A stretch of 27,396 nt of DNA from Roseburia_D sp964388945 (GTDB taxonomy: Bacteria; Bacillota; Clostridia; Lachnospirales; Lachnospiraceae). Positions 15,546-22,787 of the stretch are shown piece by piece. The notes under the pieces were generated by a model. It searched no databases. It saw nothing but the letters and a program-made list of their open reading frames with translations, and was not told where the DNA came from. Positions within the stretch are counted from its first letter, which is position 1; each line of letters starts with the position of its first letter. Made by a program: the position numbers and the translations under genes. The stretch spans positions 1 to 27,396 of the forward strand of contig CAYMCM010000032.1 in the NCBI GenBank assembly GCA_964388945.1, read 5' to 3'.

Positions 15546-15583
15546 ATTATATCTGCGTATTCATAGTAAGTCAATAGGATTTC
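15546..15583 (-). promoter_or_regulatory. iscR promoter (TTGACT-17-TATAAT) with shared half-site
   Basis: -35 TTGACT (15569-15574) and -10 TATAAT (15546-15551) with 17 bases between. Immediately upstream of the -35 is GAAATCCTA, the 9-base element also found in the iscS palindrome. Confidence 0.8.
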
Positions 15584-15607
15584 TTTGTTTTTCATTTTAG
15601 TACAATC

Positions 15608-15645
15608 AAAAAAACCGCTAACCCTTAACACTAAGGATTAGCGGT
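15608..15645 (-). terminator. Intrinsic terminator of the tRNA-Pro gene
   Basis: ACCGCTAATCCTTA / TAAGGGTTAGCGGT, nearly perfect 14-bp arms with a 4-base loop, followed by seven T in the minus direction. Confidence 0.92.
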
Positions 15646-15659
15646 GCCCCTGCCAAGAA

Positions 15660-15733
15660 TCGATGCGACAGGATTCGAACCTGCGACCTCTGCGTCCCGA
15701 ACGCAGCGCTCTACCAAGCTGAGCCACGCATCG
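15660..15733 (-). tRNA. tRNA-Pro (anticodon CGG)
   Basis: A 74-nt cloverleaf: acceptor CGATGCG/CGCATCG, D-arm GCTC...GAGC, anticodon stem CTGCG/CGCAG around TTCGGGA (anticodon CGG), T-arm GCAGG-TTCGAAT-CCTGT, discriminator A. The 3' CCA is not encoded. It is transcribed alone, with a TATAAT about 25 bases upstream and a strong terminator downstream. Confidence 0.97.
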
Positions 15734-15900
15734 TTTTTCGTTTCTCTGAAACGTGCTTAATTATACTAACACAGATGTCTGGTTTTGTCCATACTTTTTT
15801 TAAAATTTTTCATTTTATTTTTTATTTCGCTCCGGTCCGACCAGATGCTCCGCCGTTCCTTCCTCAAATACCTTTTTTTGTTTCCGCGATCAGCTCCTGC

Positions 15901-16089
15901 TTACTTTATCTTTTTCCGGCAGAAATCGAAAAGCATTTTTCCCCAGCTCAGGATCGCCATAACAGCAATAAGGTGAACAATATTTATCACCAGTTTTGGT
16001 GCATCGACCGCTTTTAAAACTGCACATCCGATCACAGAAACAAACGCAATCAAAAGCATTATGATACATCTTGATATTTCTTTTTTCAT
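15901..16089 (-). CDS. Small two-helix membrane protein, likely target of the adjacent LytTR system
   Basis: A 62-residue protein that I do not recognise. Residues about 8-28 (CIIMLLIAFVSVIGCAVL) and 32-54 (LVINIVHLIAVMAILSW) are two hydrophobic helices joined by a short loop with K and D; both ends are basic (MKKE..., ...CRKKIK), suggesting both termini in the cytoplasm. TAGGAGGAATATCGA is an excellent ribosome binding site, which argues that it is translated. It lies downstream of the histidine kinase gene, separated by 121 bases that hold two LytTR-type direct repeats and a -10-like TATCAT. It could be a feedback partner of the kinase, an effector or a peptide toxin; the sequence does not decide. 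Between it and the tRNA (15734-15900) no gene is seen. Confidence 0.75.
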   Translation of the reverse strand: MKKEISRCIIMLLIAFVSVIGCAVLKAVDAPKLVINIVHLIAVMAILSWGKMLFDFCRKKIK

Positions 16090-16143
16090 TCGATATTCCT
16101 CCTAAACAAACTTGACTGCCATCTTTCTTTATTTACTACATCA

Positions 16144-16213
16144 ATGATAGCAAAAAAAATATTCCCTGCTGTCTATTGTCATTTTTGGTCATGCAGATTG
16201 TCACTTTTGGTCA
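16144..16213 (-). promoter_or_regulatory. LytTR-type direct repeats and activator-dependent promoter
   Basis: In the minus direction TGACCAAAAGTGACAAT (16197-16213) and TGACCAAAAATGACAAT (16175-16191), one mismatch, start 22 bases apart. TGAC recurs four times at 10-12-10 spacing, so all fall on one face of the helix. A -10-like TATCAT (16144-16149) lies 25 bases downstream with no good -35 (ACAGCA), the usual arrangement for a LytTR-activated promoter. The first repeat overlaps the stop codon of the kinase gene. Confidence 0.7.
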
Positions 16214-17491
16214 AACACCATATAATATAATTGTAATTTGAAATACAGAATTCTGTGCGGTCATTTTCATCGTTCCATGAAATTGTTCCACGATCTGCCG
16301 GACGCTTTTTAAACCAACTCCATGTGCTTTTGTATCCTTTTTCTCACTTTTCGGTGGAATCTCTTTTTGAACTGCACACATCGGATTGGTGATCTTAAGA
16401 AACAGAATCTGATCCGTATAAGATAGCTGAATTGTCACCCCGCGCTTTTCTTGTGGAAGACGACTGCATTCCTCCATCACATTATCTAACAGATTTCCAA
16501 ACAGGATCGCTGCCTCACGAAACGGCAATCGAATCTCCTTCGGAAGCAAAATGTTGGTTTTTACCTGTATGCCGCAGTCTTTCATCTCAGAAATCTTAAT
16601 GTTTAATATCGTGTCTATAGGCGGATTTCCTGTCACGATCAGTTTTTCCACATGCGCAAACGAGCCTTTGATCTGCCCAAGATACAAAGCGAGCTCTTCT
16701 ATTTCTCCATCTTCAACCATAGCCGCAATCGTGTTGATCTGGTTTCTCATATCATGCCGGAGTATACGTACCTTTTCGTGATTTTCCTCCATTGCGCGGT
16801 AATACTTCTCCTGCATCTGGATCTGCTTTTCCAATACAGCGGTATCCATCCTCGTGTGCAGCAGCTCCGAAAACTTCCCGAATAGATAAAACACCATGAC
16901 ATTGATAAAAAACACCGCGATGAGTATAATGACCTGATTTTTTCCTATTTCAGCTGCAATACTTTCATTTAAACCAACAATTCTTGAAAATGCCGGAACA
17001 CAAATCAGACTTGCCGCAGGGATTGAAACGAGCAACAGCCACATCTTACCCGGAAGTTCCACCGCAGCAGAGCGGTCAAACCGTCCTGCCGCCTCCGCCA
17101 TCACGGCAAAGAGCACATGCGAAAATAACAGCGTAAAAACACCTGTCTGGGTTTCATTTCGAAAACATATGGAAGCTGTCACAAATGACAGAACAACAGA
17201 CAGAACTGCAAACAAGAACAATACCATCTGAAACAACAGCTTGTTCTTCTTTTCTCCCGGATAAGCTCCGAGCCAGAACGAACCAAAAAGAACCATTCCC
17301 CATAATATCATGACAGGTATCACGGAAATGACCGCTGTCGCCAGAATTATAATAAAAGCAGACCAAAAAATAAATTTCTCTTTTTTACATTTGTACGCAC
17401 CATAAAGGTGCTTGTGATAACGAAGGATAAACAAACTGTCTGCCAGATTAAACATTAATATCATCAGAAACCAGACAATCCGCTCAATCAT
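16211..17491 (-). CDS. Sensor histidine kinase, GHKL family (AgrC-like topology)
   Basis: A 426-residue membrane kinase. About six hydrophobic segments fill residues 1-210. A coiled dimerisation region follows (EKQIQMQEKYYRAMEENHEK). The phosphoacceptor histidine is in RILRHDMRNQINTI (near residue 245). The GHKL ATPase carries the N box LFGNLLDNVMEEC and the G box HGVGLKSV. This layout matches AgrC/VirS-type kinases paired with LytTR regulators. It overlaps the regulator gene by 8 bases; GGAGGTGCGGAA precedes the ATG. No AgrB/AgrD-like peptide genes are adjacent, so the signal is unknown; a lipid or membrane cue is an inference from the FabT-like site on the operon. Confidence 0.92.
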   Translation of the reverse strand: MIERIVWFLMILMFNLADSLFILRYHKHLYGAYKCKKEKFIFWSAFIIILATAVISVIPVMILWGMVLFGSFWLGAYPGEKKNKLLFQMVLFLFAVLSVVLSFVTASICFRNETQTGVFTLLFSHVLFAVMAEAAGRFDRSAAVELPGKMWLLLVSIPAASLICVPAFSRIVGLNESIAAEIGKNQVIILIAVFFINVMVFYLFGKFSELLHTRMDTAVLEKQIQMQEKYYRAMEENHEKVRILRHDMRNQINTIAAMVEDGEIEELALYLGQIKGSFAHVEKLIVTGNPPIDTILNIKISEMKDCGIQVKTNILLPKEIRLPFREAAILFGNLLDNVMEECSRLPQEKRGVTIQLSYTDQILFLKITNPMCAVQKEIPPKSEKKDTKAHGVGLKSVRQIVEQFHGTMKMTAQNSVFQITIILYGV

Positions 17492-18197
17492 TTCCGCACC
17501 TCCATTCCATGTACTCCATATGGTGCTTTCTTACGCTGTCACGAAATTTTTTGCTGATCGGAAGCTTTGTACCATTTGTTAAAGTGACTTCCGTTTCCGT
17601 AATACAGCGGATATAATCCATATTGACGATGTATGAGGCGTGGATCTGTAAAAAAATACCGGTATCCAACTGCTTATATACTTTTGAGATCTTACTGTAA
17701 AAATCCCATTCTCCTGCCATCGAGACAAGATGTACCTTTCGCAGATTTCCTTCAAAATACAAAATCTCTTCATAAGCTGCCTGAAACTGGCTTTTTCCTA
17801 TCTTAAAGAAGAATACTTTCTTTTCCGCATCTATCTGCGCGATCGCTTCTTTTAAAACCTTGTTTAACTGCTCCCTCTCAATCGGTTTTCTCAAAAAACG
17901 AAATGGCAGTATCTCAAAAACCTGATATACATAATCCGAATGATCCGTAACAAAAATAATCCGTGCATTTTTATCATGCGCACGGATATATTCCGAAATC
18001 TCAATCCCATTCCTGCCCGGCATCTCAATATCCATAAAATAAATCTGGAAAAACACCTTTTCGTATTCCATATAGCGTATGAGATCTTCGCCGGAGGCAA
18101 AAATCTCATACTGAATATCACTAATATCGAGAGAGGCTAAGTATTCTTCCATGTATGCAGATACGATATTATCATCTTCGCATACAGCAATTCTCAT
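17484..18197 (-). CDS. LytTR-family response regulator
   Basis: A 237-residue two-domain regulator. In the receiver domain (1-120) the acidic pair is D8/D9, the phosphorylated aspartate D56 (YFMDIEMP), and T84 and K104 complete the switch. Residues from about 135 form a LytTR DNA-binding domain (FEGNLRKVHL...FLQIHASYIVNMDYI...LTNGTKLPISKKF), which binds direct repeats. It starts 4 bases after the flavoprotein gene, whose last codons carry its ribosome binding site (GCGGAGGAGCG), so the two are translationally coupled. The kinase gene overlaps its end. Its probable site is the repeat pair at 16175-16213. Confidence 0.93.
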   Translation of the reverse strand: MRIAVCEDDNIVSAYMEEYLASLDISDIQYEIFASGEDLIRYMEYEKVFFQIYFMDIEMPGRNGIEISEYIRAHDKNARIIFVTDHSDYVYQVFEILPFRFLRKPIEREQLNKVLKEAIAQIDAEKKVFFFKIGKSQFQAAYEEILYFEGNLRKVHLVSMAGEWDFYSKISKVYKQLDTGIFLQIHASYIVNMDYIRCITETEVTLTNGTKLPISKKFRDSVRKHHMEYMEWRCGND

Positions 18198-18201
18198 ATT
18201 T

Positions 18202-19299
18202 TCACGCTCCTCCGCTTTCCGCGATCAGCTCCTGCATCAGCTTATGTACGGTCGTCATCTCCCGGATCTGCCCGGTATTGGCTCCGCAAAAGATAAGCCC
18301 GTTTTCTACATCTCCCTTTACCGCATCGATCAGCGCTTTTGTGATGCAGTACGGCACCTTTGTGGGATTACATTTTTCCAGACAATTATAGCATTTTAAA
18401 ACAGACTGTCCAGACTTTTTTATGCGATCCATAAATGCGTTGCGCAGTGCCCGGCCCGGCATACCGACCGGGCTTTTTATGATTTCTATATCCTCTTTCT
18501 TTGCCCCTATATATGCCTGTTTGTACTCGAAAGAAGCATCGCATTCTTCCGTCGCGACAAAACGGCTTGCAATCTGCACGCCATCCGCACCAAGCTCTAA
18601 TGCGTGCCGGATATCTTTTCCATCATAGATCCCGCCAGCAACAATGACCGGAATCTCCCTTTTATATTTCTCCTCATATGCTTTCTTACAGTCAATGATC
18701 TTTTGTACCTCTCCGTCAAAATCAATCGCATCCACATCCATTAACTGCTCCTCGGAAAAACCCAGATGTCCTCCGGCTTTCGGTCCTTCGATCACGATAA
18801 GATCCGCCGTCCGCGCATAGTGATGATCCCACATCTTTAAGATCAACTGTGCCGCACGTTTCGAGGAAACGATCGGCGCGATCTTTGTTTTGCAGGTCTC
18901 GCTGACTAATTCCGGCAGATTCATCGGCAGTCCCGCGCCGCTTATGATCACATCCGCACCAGCCGCCACTGCTTCTTTCACATGCTCCTTGTAGTGCTTT
19001 AACGCCACCATGATATTCACACCGACCAGTCCGTTTCCGCAGGCGATCTCCTTCGCCCGCGCAATATGCTTACGGATCGCCAGACGGTTGCATCCTGCCT
19101 GATCTTCCTCAAAACCGTCCTCATCATACCCGATCTGCGCCGTTGAAATAATACCGACACCGCCTTCTTTCGCGACTGCACCAGCCAGACTGCTGCGGCT
19201 GATGCCTACACCCATACCTCCCTGGATGATCGGCACCTCCGCTTCCATGTCTCCGATCCTAAGCGATTTTCCCATCCATTTATATTCCTCTGCTCCCAT
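18202..19299 (-). CDS. FabK / nitronate monooxygenase-like flavoprotein with C-terminal cysteine cluster
   Basis: A 365-residue FMN-dependent TIM-barrel protein of the family holding nitronate monooxygenases and the enoyl-ACP reductase FabK. It opens with PIIQGGMGVGISRSSLAGAV; EGPKAGGHLGF and VIVAGGIYDGKDI followed by ADGVQIASRF make up the flavin site. Unlike FabK (about 315 residues) it has a C-terminal extension with C303, C306, C310 and C318 (CYNCLEKCNPTKVPYC), a pattern that could bind metal or an Fe-S cluster. The start at 19299 (MGAEEYKW) follows GGAGGAGAAGGAT; the longer frame would need a TTG. A FabT-like palindrome at the transcription start suggests a role in fatty acid metabolism. 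It is the first gene of an operon with the two-component system. The exact substrate is uncertain. Confidence 0.85.
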   Translation of the reverse strand: MGAEEYKWMGKSLRIGDMEAEVPIIQGGMGVGISRSSLAGAVAKEGGVGIISTAQIGYDEDGFEEDQAGCNRLAIRKHIARAKEIACGNGLVGVNIMVALKHYKEHVKEAVAAGADVIISGAGLPMNLPELVSETCKTKIAPIVSSKRAAQLILKMWDHHYARTADLIVIEGPKAGGHLGFSEEQLMDVDAIDFDGEVQKIIDCKKAYEEKYKREIPVIVAGGIYDGKDIRHALELGADGVQIASRFVATEECDASFEYKQAYIGAKKEDIEIIKSPVGMPGRALRNAFMDRIKKSGQSVLKCYNCLEKCNPTKVPYCITKALIDAVKGDVENGLIFCGANTGQIREMTTVHKLMQELIAESGGA

Positions 19300-19328
19300 A
19301 TCCTTCTCCTCCAATGGCTTTTAAATAA

Positions 19329-19341
19329 TTTGATTATCAAA
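19329..19341 (-). promoter_or_regulatory. FabT-like operator
   Basis: TTTGATTATCAAA, a perfect palindrome preceded by AA, matching the core of the streptococcal FabT box (AnTTTGATTATCAAATT). It would cover about +2 to +14 of the flavoprotein operon transcript. FabT, a MarR-type repressor of fatty acid synthesis genes including fabK, is not encoded in this window. Confidence 0.7.
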
Positions 19342-19349
19342 CCATTTTC

Positions 19350-19378
19350 AGTATAGATCAGCAGAGTTTCTATGTCAA
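19350..19378 (-). promoter_or_regulatory. Promoter of the flavoprotein/two-component operon (TTGACA-17-TATACT)
   Basis: TTGACA (19373-19378) and TATACT (19350-19355) in the minus direction with a 17-base spacer, about 50 bases before the start codon. Confidence 0.85.
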
Positions 19379-19481
19379 TGTATTATTGTATTTTTTTCTA
19401 TTTTATGTAGTTTTTATTACTACATTAATAATGTGTGGTTCTCTTTGCCTGACCGGAGCACTCAGTTCACACCACCGGGCT

Positions 19482-20000
19482 TTACAATTTCTCGTAAGAA
19501 ACCAGCTCTTTTACCGGAATTCTGGTCTTTTCGTGACGATCTTCATCCGGCGCATTCTCATTGGCATATCCGATGACCAGAATATTGACCGGCTCAAGAT
19601 TGTCCGGAAGCGCAAATTCCTCTTTTATCACATCCGGTTTAAAATAGCACACCCATACACTGCCAAGTCCAAGCTCTGTTGCCTGCAGCATCATATGATC
19701 CGTCAAAATCGATGCGTCTATGTCGCAGGTATTCTTATGATCGAAGGGGCGAACCCACGCTTTGTCATGATCTGCGCATACTATGATCGCCAACGGCGCT
19801 TTATAAATGTTTGCCGCTTTCCCGACTTTTTGTAATGCTTCCTCGCTCTGCGCCACAATAAGATGCACCGGCTGCAGATTCGCTGCCGTTGGTGCCACAT
19901 GCGCAGCCGCTAAGATCTGCTCTAACTTTTCCGTTTCCACCTTCTGATCCATATAATTTCTCACTGAGTAACGTGTTTTTGCAATATTTAAAAATTCCAT
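19482..20000 (-). CDS. Nitroreductase family protein
   Basis: A 172-residue FMN-dependent oxidoreductase of the NAD(P)H nitroreductase fold. The opening TRYSVRNYMD, the FMN-binding segment AHVAPTAANLQPVHLIV, and the central helix DHMMLQATELGLGSVWVCYF are typical. It is a short member without insertion. GAGGAAACCAGAT precedes the ATG. Its divergent neighbour is an HxlR regulator with N-terminal cysteines, an arrangement like hypR-hypO of Bacillus subtilis, so a role in quinone, electrophile or disulfide stress is likely. The 100 bases downstream hold no clear terminator. Confidence 0.9.
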   Translation of the reverse strand: MEFLNIAKTRYSVRNYMDQKVETEKLEQILAAAHVAPTAANLQPVHLIVAQSEEALQKVGKAANIYKAPLAIIVCADHDKAWVRPFDHKNTCDIDASILTDHMMLQATELGLGSVWVCYFKPDVIKEEFALPDNLEPVNILVIGYANENAPDEDRHEKTRIPVKELVSYEKL

Positions 20001-20023
20001 ATCTGGTTTCCTCCTGATTCTGA

Positions 20024-20105
20024 TTGTTCTTTTGACCGGTCTGTACTATAATTATATCTGGAATATCCTATTTAACAAGAACGCACTATTTAGGTATATA
20101 CTACC
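20024..20105. promoter_or_regulatory. Overlapping divergent promoters of nitroreductase and hxlR
   Basis: Plus strand: TTGTTC (20024-20029)-17-TATAAT (20047-20052) toward the HxlR gene. Minus strand: TTGTTA (20073-20078)-16-TATAAT (20051-20056) toward the nitroreductase. The two -10 boxes overlap by two bases, so one bound regulator can block both. The short symmetrical GTATATAC within TAGGTATATACTA (20091-20103) is a candidate HxlR contact. Confidence 0.7.
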
Positions 20106-20127
20106 CAAAAGGAAAGGAAGATACGTT

Positions 20128-20451
20128 ATGACTGAACAATGTTCCGGATTTACCTGCCCAGTCGAGGCAACCATCCAGTTGATCGGCGGAAAATACAAAG
20201 CCATTATCCTCTGGCATCTGATGAACCAGACACTGCGTTACAGCGAACTTCACAAGCGCATGCCGAAAGCGACCGATAAGATGCTGGCTCAGCAGCTACG
20301 CGAACTGGAAAAAGACGGACTCATTCATCGGGAAGTTTATCCTGTCGTTCCGCCAAAGACCGAATACTCCCTCACACTGCTCGGTGAAACACTGACTCCG
20401 ATTCTGGATGCCATGTGCAACTGGGGCAGGGATTATTTGCAGGACAATTAG
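20128..20451 (+). CDS. HxlR-family transcriptional regulator
   Basis: A 107-residue winged-helix protein. It opens MTEQCSGFTCPVEATIQLIG; the Cys in CPVE is conserved across HxlR regulators and is the thiol sensor in YodB and HypR, and a second Cys lies five residues before it. IGGKYKAIILWHL and LRYSELHKRMPKATDKMLAQ are the DNA-binding core, and VPPKTEYSLTLLG is the family wing motif. GGAAAGGAAGATACGTT sets the start; the longer frame from 20032 runs through the promoter. It probably represses both itself and the nitroreductase until its cysteines are modified. Confidence 0.92.
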   Translation: MTEQCSGFTCPVEATIQLIGGKYKAIILWHLMNQTLRYSELHKRMPKATDKMLAQQLRELEKDGLIHREVYPVVPPKTEYSLTLLGETLTPILDAMCNWGRDYLQDN

Positions 20452-20457
20452 AAAACA

Positions 20458-20492
20458 GGAACTCCGATGCCAAACTCGGAGTTCCCATTCTT
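20458..20492 (+). terminator. Terminator of hxlR (possibly bidirectional)
   Basis: A perfect 10-bp stem GGAACTCCGA / TCGGAGTTCC with an 8-base loop follows the hxlR stop and ends in a T-rich stretch. It also lies downstream of the convergent chemoreceptor gene. Confidence 0.75.
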
Positions 20493-20543
20493 ATTGTCTC
20501 TGCCAGCATTTATTTCACTGCTTACAGCCGTTCCTTCCATATA

Positions 20544-22652
20544 CTATTCACTGTAATTTTGGCTTACATATTCTTTGATCGCATCATTATCTTCCGGCAT
20601 ACGGCATCCAACAATATATTCTCCGTTATTGTTGGACGAACGGATAATGCATCCTTCCAAAGATTTTCCGTTTAAAACAGCAAAATCCTGAACATCCACG
20701 ATAACATTTTCTCCTTTGTTGTCTGCAAATACTTTATCCTTACATACAAACGCAAATCCATTCGCACTGATATTTGCCATCTTTGCACTATATGATTCAT
20801 CCACACCCTTGATTCTGACGGTACAACTATTTACAAACGGCATTCTTGGATATTTTCTGCGATTGTATACCTTCGGATTCGTCTCTACCAGTAGTTTATA
20901 CTTACCATTTTTCTCATGTTGTACATGACTGATCACAATATCATCCCAACTGTATAATACATTATCTACGATCGTTCTAAACTGGCAGTGACAGTGCCTT
21001 GTATTAAGAATATCCTGCCCCTTGTCCTCTAAACTTACAAAAACCTCTTTATCTATGCAGTCATCGACTTCACCCGTATACTCCTTCTTACTGCCTTCTG
21101 TTTGAAAAGCTACTGCTATTTTCATGCCGGATTTTAAGTCCTGAACTCCCATAAAGCCGCCAACGCCCAACTCTTCCATAAGATGTCCTACAACGTTTTC
21201 AATCTCAACTGCGCTCTTGACACTTCCTTCGTACTTGCTGAGCATTTCTTTCGTAGTGTATTCCGCCTGATTGATCCTTCCTGTCATAACTTCCATGACA
21301 TCGCATACCTGCTGCATATTGTCAACCAATGTTTTATTGGAATTCTCCACTTCCTTAACGGCACTGTCTACTACCTTAATATTCACGCCAAGGCTTGACG
21401 TGTCCTTCGTAATATCCGTAACACTTTTATTTACATTAGCCACCTTATCCATATTGACCTGGATCAGATGGATTGTCTCTGTAATGGACTCCAGCATTTT
21501 TCCGGAAGTCATTTCCAGATGTGCCAGTGCATTCATGATTCTCCCCGAAGAATTCTGTGTTCCGTTACTGAGTTCACGAATTTCATTTGCAACAACAGCA
21601 AATCCTTTTCCCGCTTCTCCGGCTCTTGCCGCCTCGATAGACGCATTCAGTGCCAGAAGATTGGTTTTGCTCGTAATTCCTTCGATCGTACTTGTCTCGT
21701 TCTTAACATTTTCAAACTCATTTTTAAATTCACCAAGAACATTTTCTACTTCTGCGGAAAGTTCTGCCATCTTATTGGTGATCTCAACTACCTCTGTAAG
21801 TTCTTTTGAACTGATATCTGCGTGCTCCGTAGACGCATCAATTAACGTCATCACCTGTTCCATAAGTTCTGACACATTGTTTACCTGTGTATCAATAACA
21901 CCTGTCATTTCCATAGATGACATGGTTCTGTCATTCAGCACCCCGTTGTCATTTGAAAGCTCACGCATATCATTTACCACATTTTCTGCGCCTGTTCTGT
22001 TTTCATCCGCAAGTTCCCTGACAACCGTCACGCCATCTACCACTTCATTACTTGCTACTTTTACCTGTTCAACAGTCTGAACCACTCTGTTTAAATTGCT
22101 CTGAATAGAACCTGTCAGCGCACCATCAGATTCTACCAGATGCTTAATTGCCATATTCGTACACGCATAGCAGCACAATACGATCGCAAATTCAAGGGCA
22201 CAGTCAATACTTGACACAAATTCCATCATTCCTTTTACCGTACCCTTATATATGTTACTGCTGAAAAGCACAAACATCGTTGACCACATCATGATCTTGA
22301 TCAGCTTCGGGTCTTTAAACAAAATCAATATAGAGATCATCGGCATGATAAAAACAATAAATGTTTCTTCCATCGTAGTCCATGCGATAACTGCAAAAAA
22401 CGTCAGATATCCCATACCAACTACCCACTTATAGCCGTCAAAACTCTTCCCCCGGATTTTGAGCATCAGTAGTCCGATCAAATACTCAGCCCATCCTATC
22501 ATGGAAATCATAAGAAACCACTTGGGCCGCAGCTCCCCATTTCCCATCTTGGCTGTATAATAAACCGTTACGATCAACATTAATATCAGCCACGTATTAC
22601 TCGCTCTTTTGTTAGCTTTGGCGATAAAGTACTTTTCATCATAATTCTGCAT
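20544..22652 (-). CDS. Methyl-accepting chemotaxis protein fused to a PilZ (c-di-GMP) module
   Basis: A 702-residue membrane receptor. The N-terminal 170 residues hold about five or six hydrophobic segments and no evident extracellular ligand domain. Residues about 190-500 are the cytoplasmic signalling coiled coil with the canonical tip TSKTNLLALNASIEAARAGE followed by GKGFAVVANEIR. Residues about 505-597 (GMKIAVAFQ...GKYKLLVETNP) look like the YcgR N-terminal domain. A PilZ domain begins at 598 with RRKYPR and has NISANG (627-632), the two c-di-GMP contact motifs. The receptor would link membrane state, CheA signalling and c-di-GMP. No chemotaxis or flagellar genes are near. There is no strong promoter; the ribosome binding site is AGAAAGGACAAAAGATA. 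Confidence 0.93.
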   Translation of the reverse strand: MQNYDEKYFIAKANKRASNTWLILMLIVTVYYTAKMGNGELRPKWFLMISMIGWAEYLIGLLMLKIRGKSFDGYKWVVGMGYLTFFAVIAWTTMEETFIVFIMPMISILILFKDPKLIKIMMWSTMFVLFSSNIYKGTVKGMMEFVSSIDCALEFAIVLCCYACTNMAIKHLVESDGALTGSIQSNLNRVVQTVEQVKVASNEVVDGVTVVRELADENRTGAENVVNDMRELSNDNGVLNDRTMSSMEMTGVIDTQVNNVSELMEQVMTLIDASTEHADISSKELTEVVEITNKMAELSAEVENVLGEFKNEFENVKNETSTIEGITSKTNLLALNASIEAARAGEAGKGFAVVANEIRELSNGTQNSSGRIMNALAHLEMTSGKMLESITETIHLIQVNMDKVANVNKSVTDITKDTSSLGVNIKVVDSAVKEVENSNKTLVDNMQQVCDVMEVMTGRINQAEYTTKEMLSKYEGSVKSAVEIENVVGHLMEELGVGGFMGVQDLKSGMKIAVAFQTEGSKKEYTGEVDDCIDKEVFVSLEDKGQDILNTRHCHCQFRTIVDNVLYSWDDIVISHVQHEKNGKYKLLVETNPKVYNRRKYPRMPFVNSCTVRIKGVDESYSAKMANISANGFAFVCKDKVFADNKGENVIVDVQDFAVLNGKSLEGCIIRSSNNNGEYIVGCRMPEDNDAIKEYVSQNYSE

Positions 22653-22787
22653 TATCTTTTGTCCTTTCTAACGAGTGTAATATGTATTAGTATAACATAA
22701 TCTAGGGAATTTTCCATATTTATTTGGCTTTTTACCAAAGTTTTTAGATATTTTTCACAAATATAGTAAGTCAATCACGCCCGAAAG

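Noticed and set aside
15770..15900. Open frame of about 43 codons continuing after the stop of the small membrane protein
   Set aside because: It would need stop-codon read-through; it is lysine/arginine-rich with no family resemblance, and nothing near the stop suggests recoding.
15785..16017. Plus-strand ORFs opposite the small membrane protein
   Set aside because: No ribosome binding site, while the minus-strand 62-aa frame has an excellent one.
21271..22080. 269-codon plus-strand ORF inside the chemoreceptor gene
   Set aside because: Antisense of the MCP coiled coil; serine/threonine-rich translation is typical of such shadows and no start signal is present.
22726..22746. Sigma-D (flagellar) promoter upstream of the chemoreceptor: TAAA-N14-GCCAAATA
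   Set aside because: Spacing is one base short and only about half of the -10 element matches; the region is AT-rich, so chance is likely.
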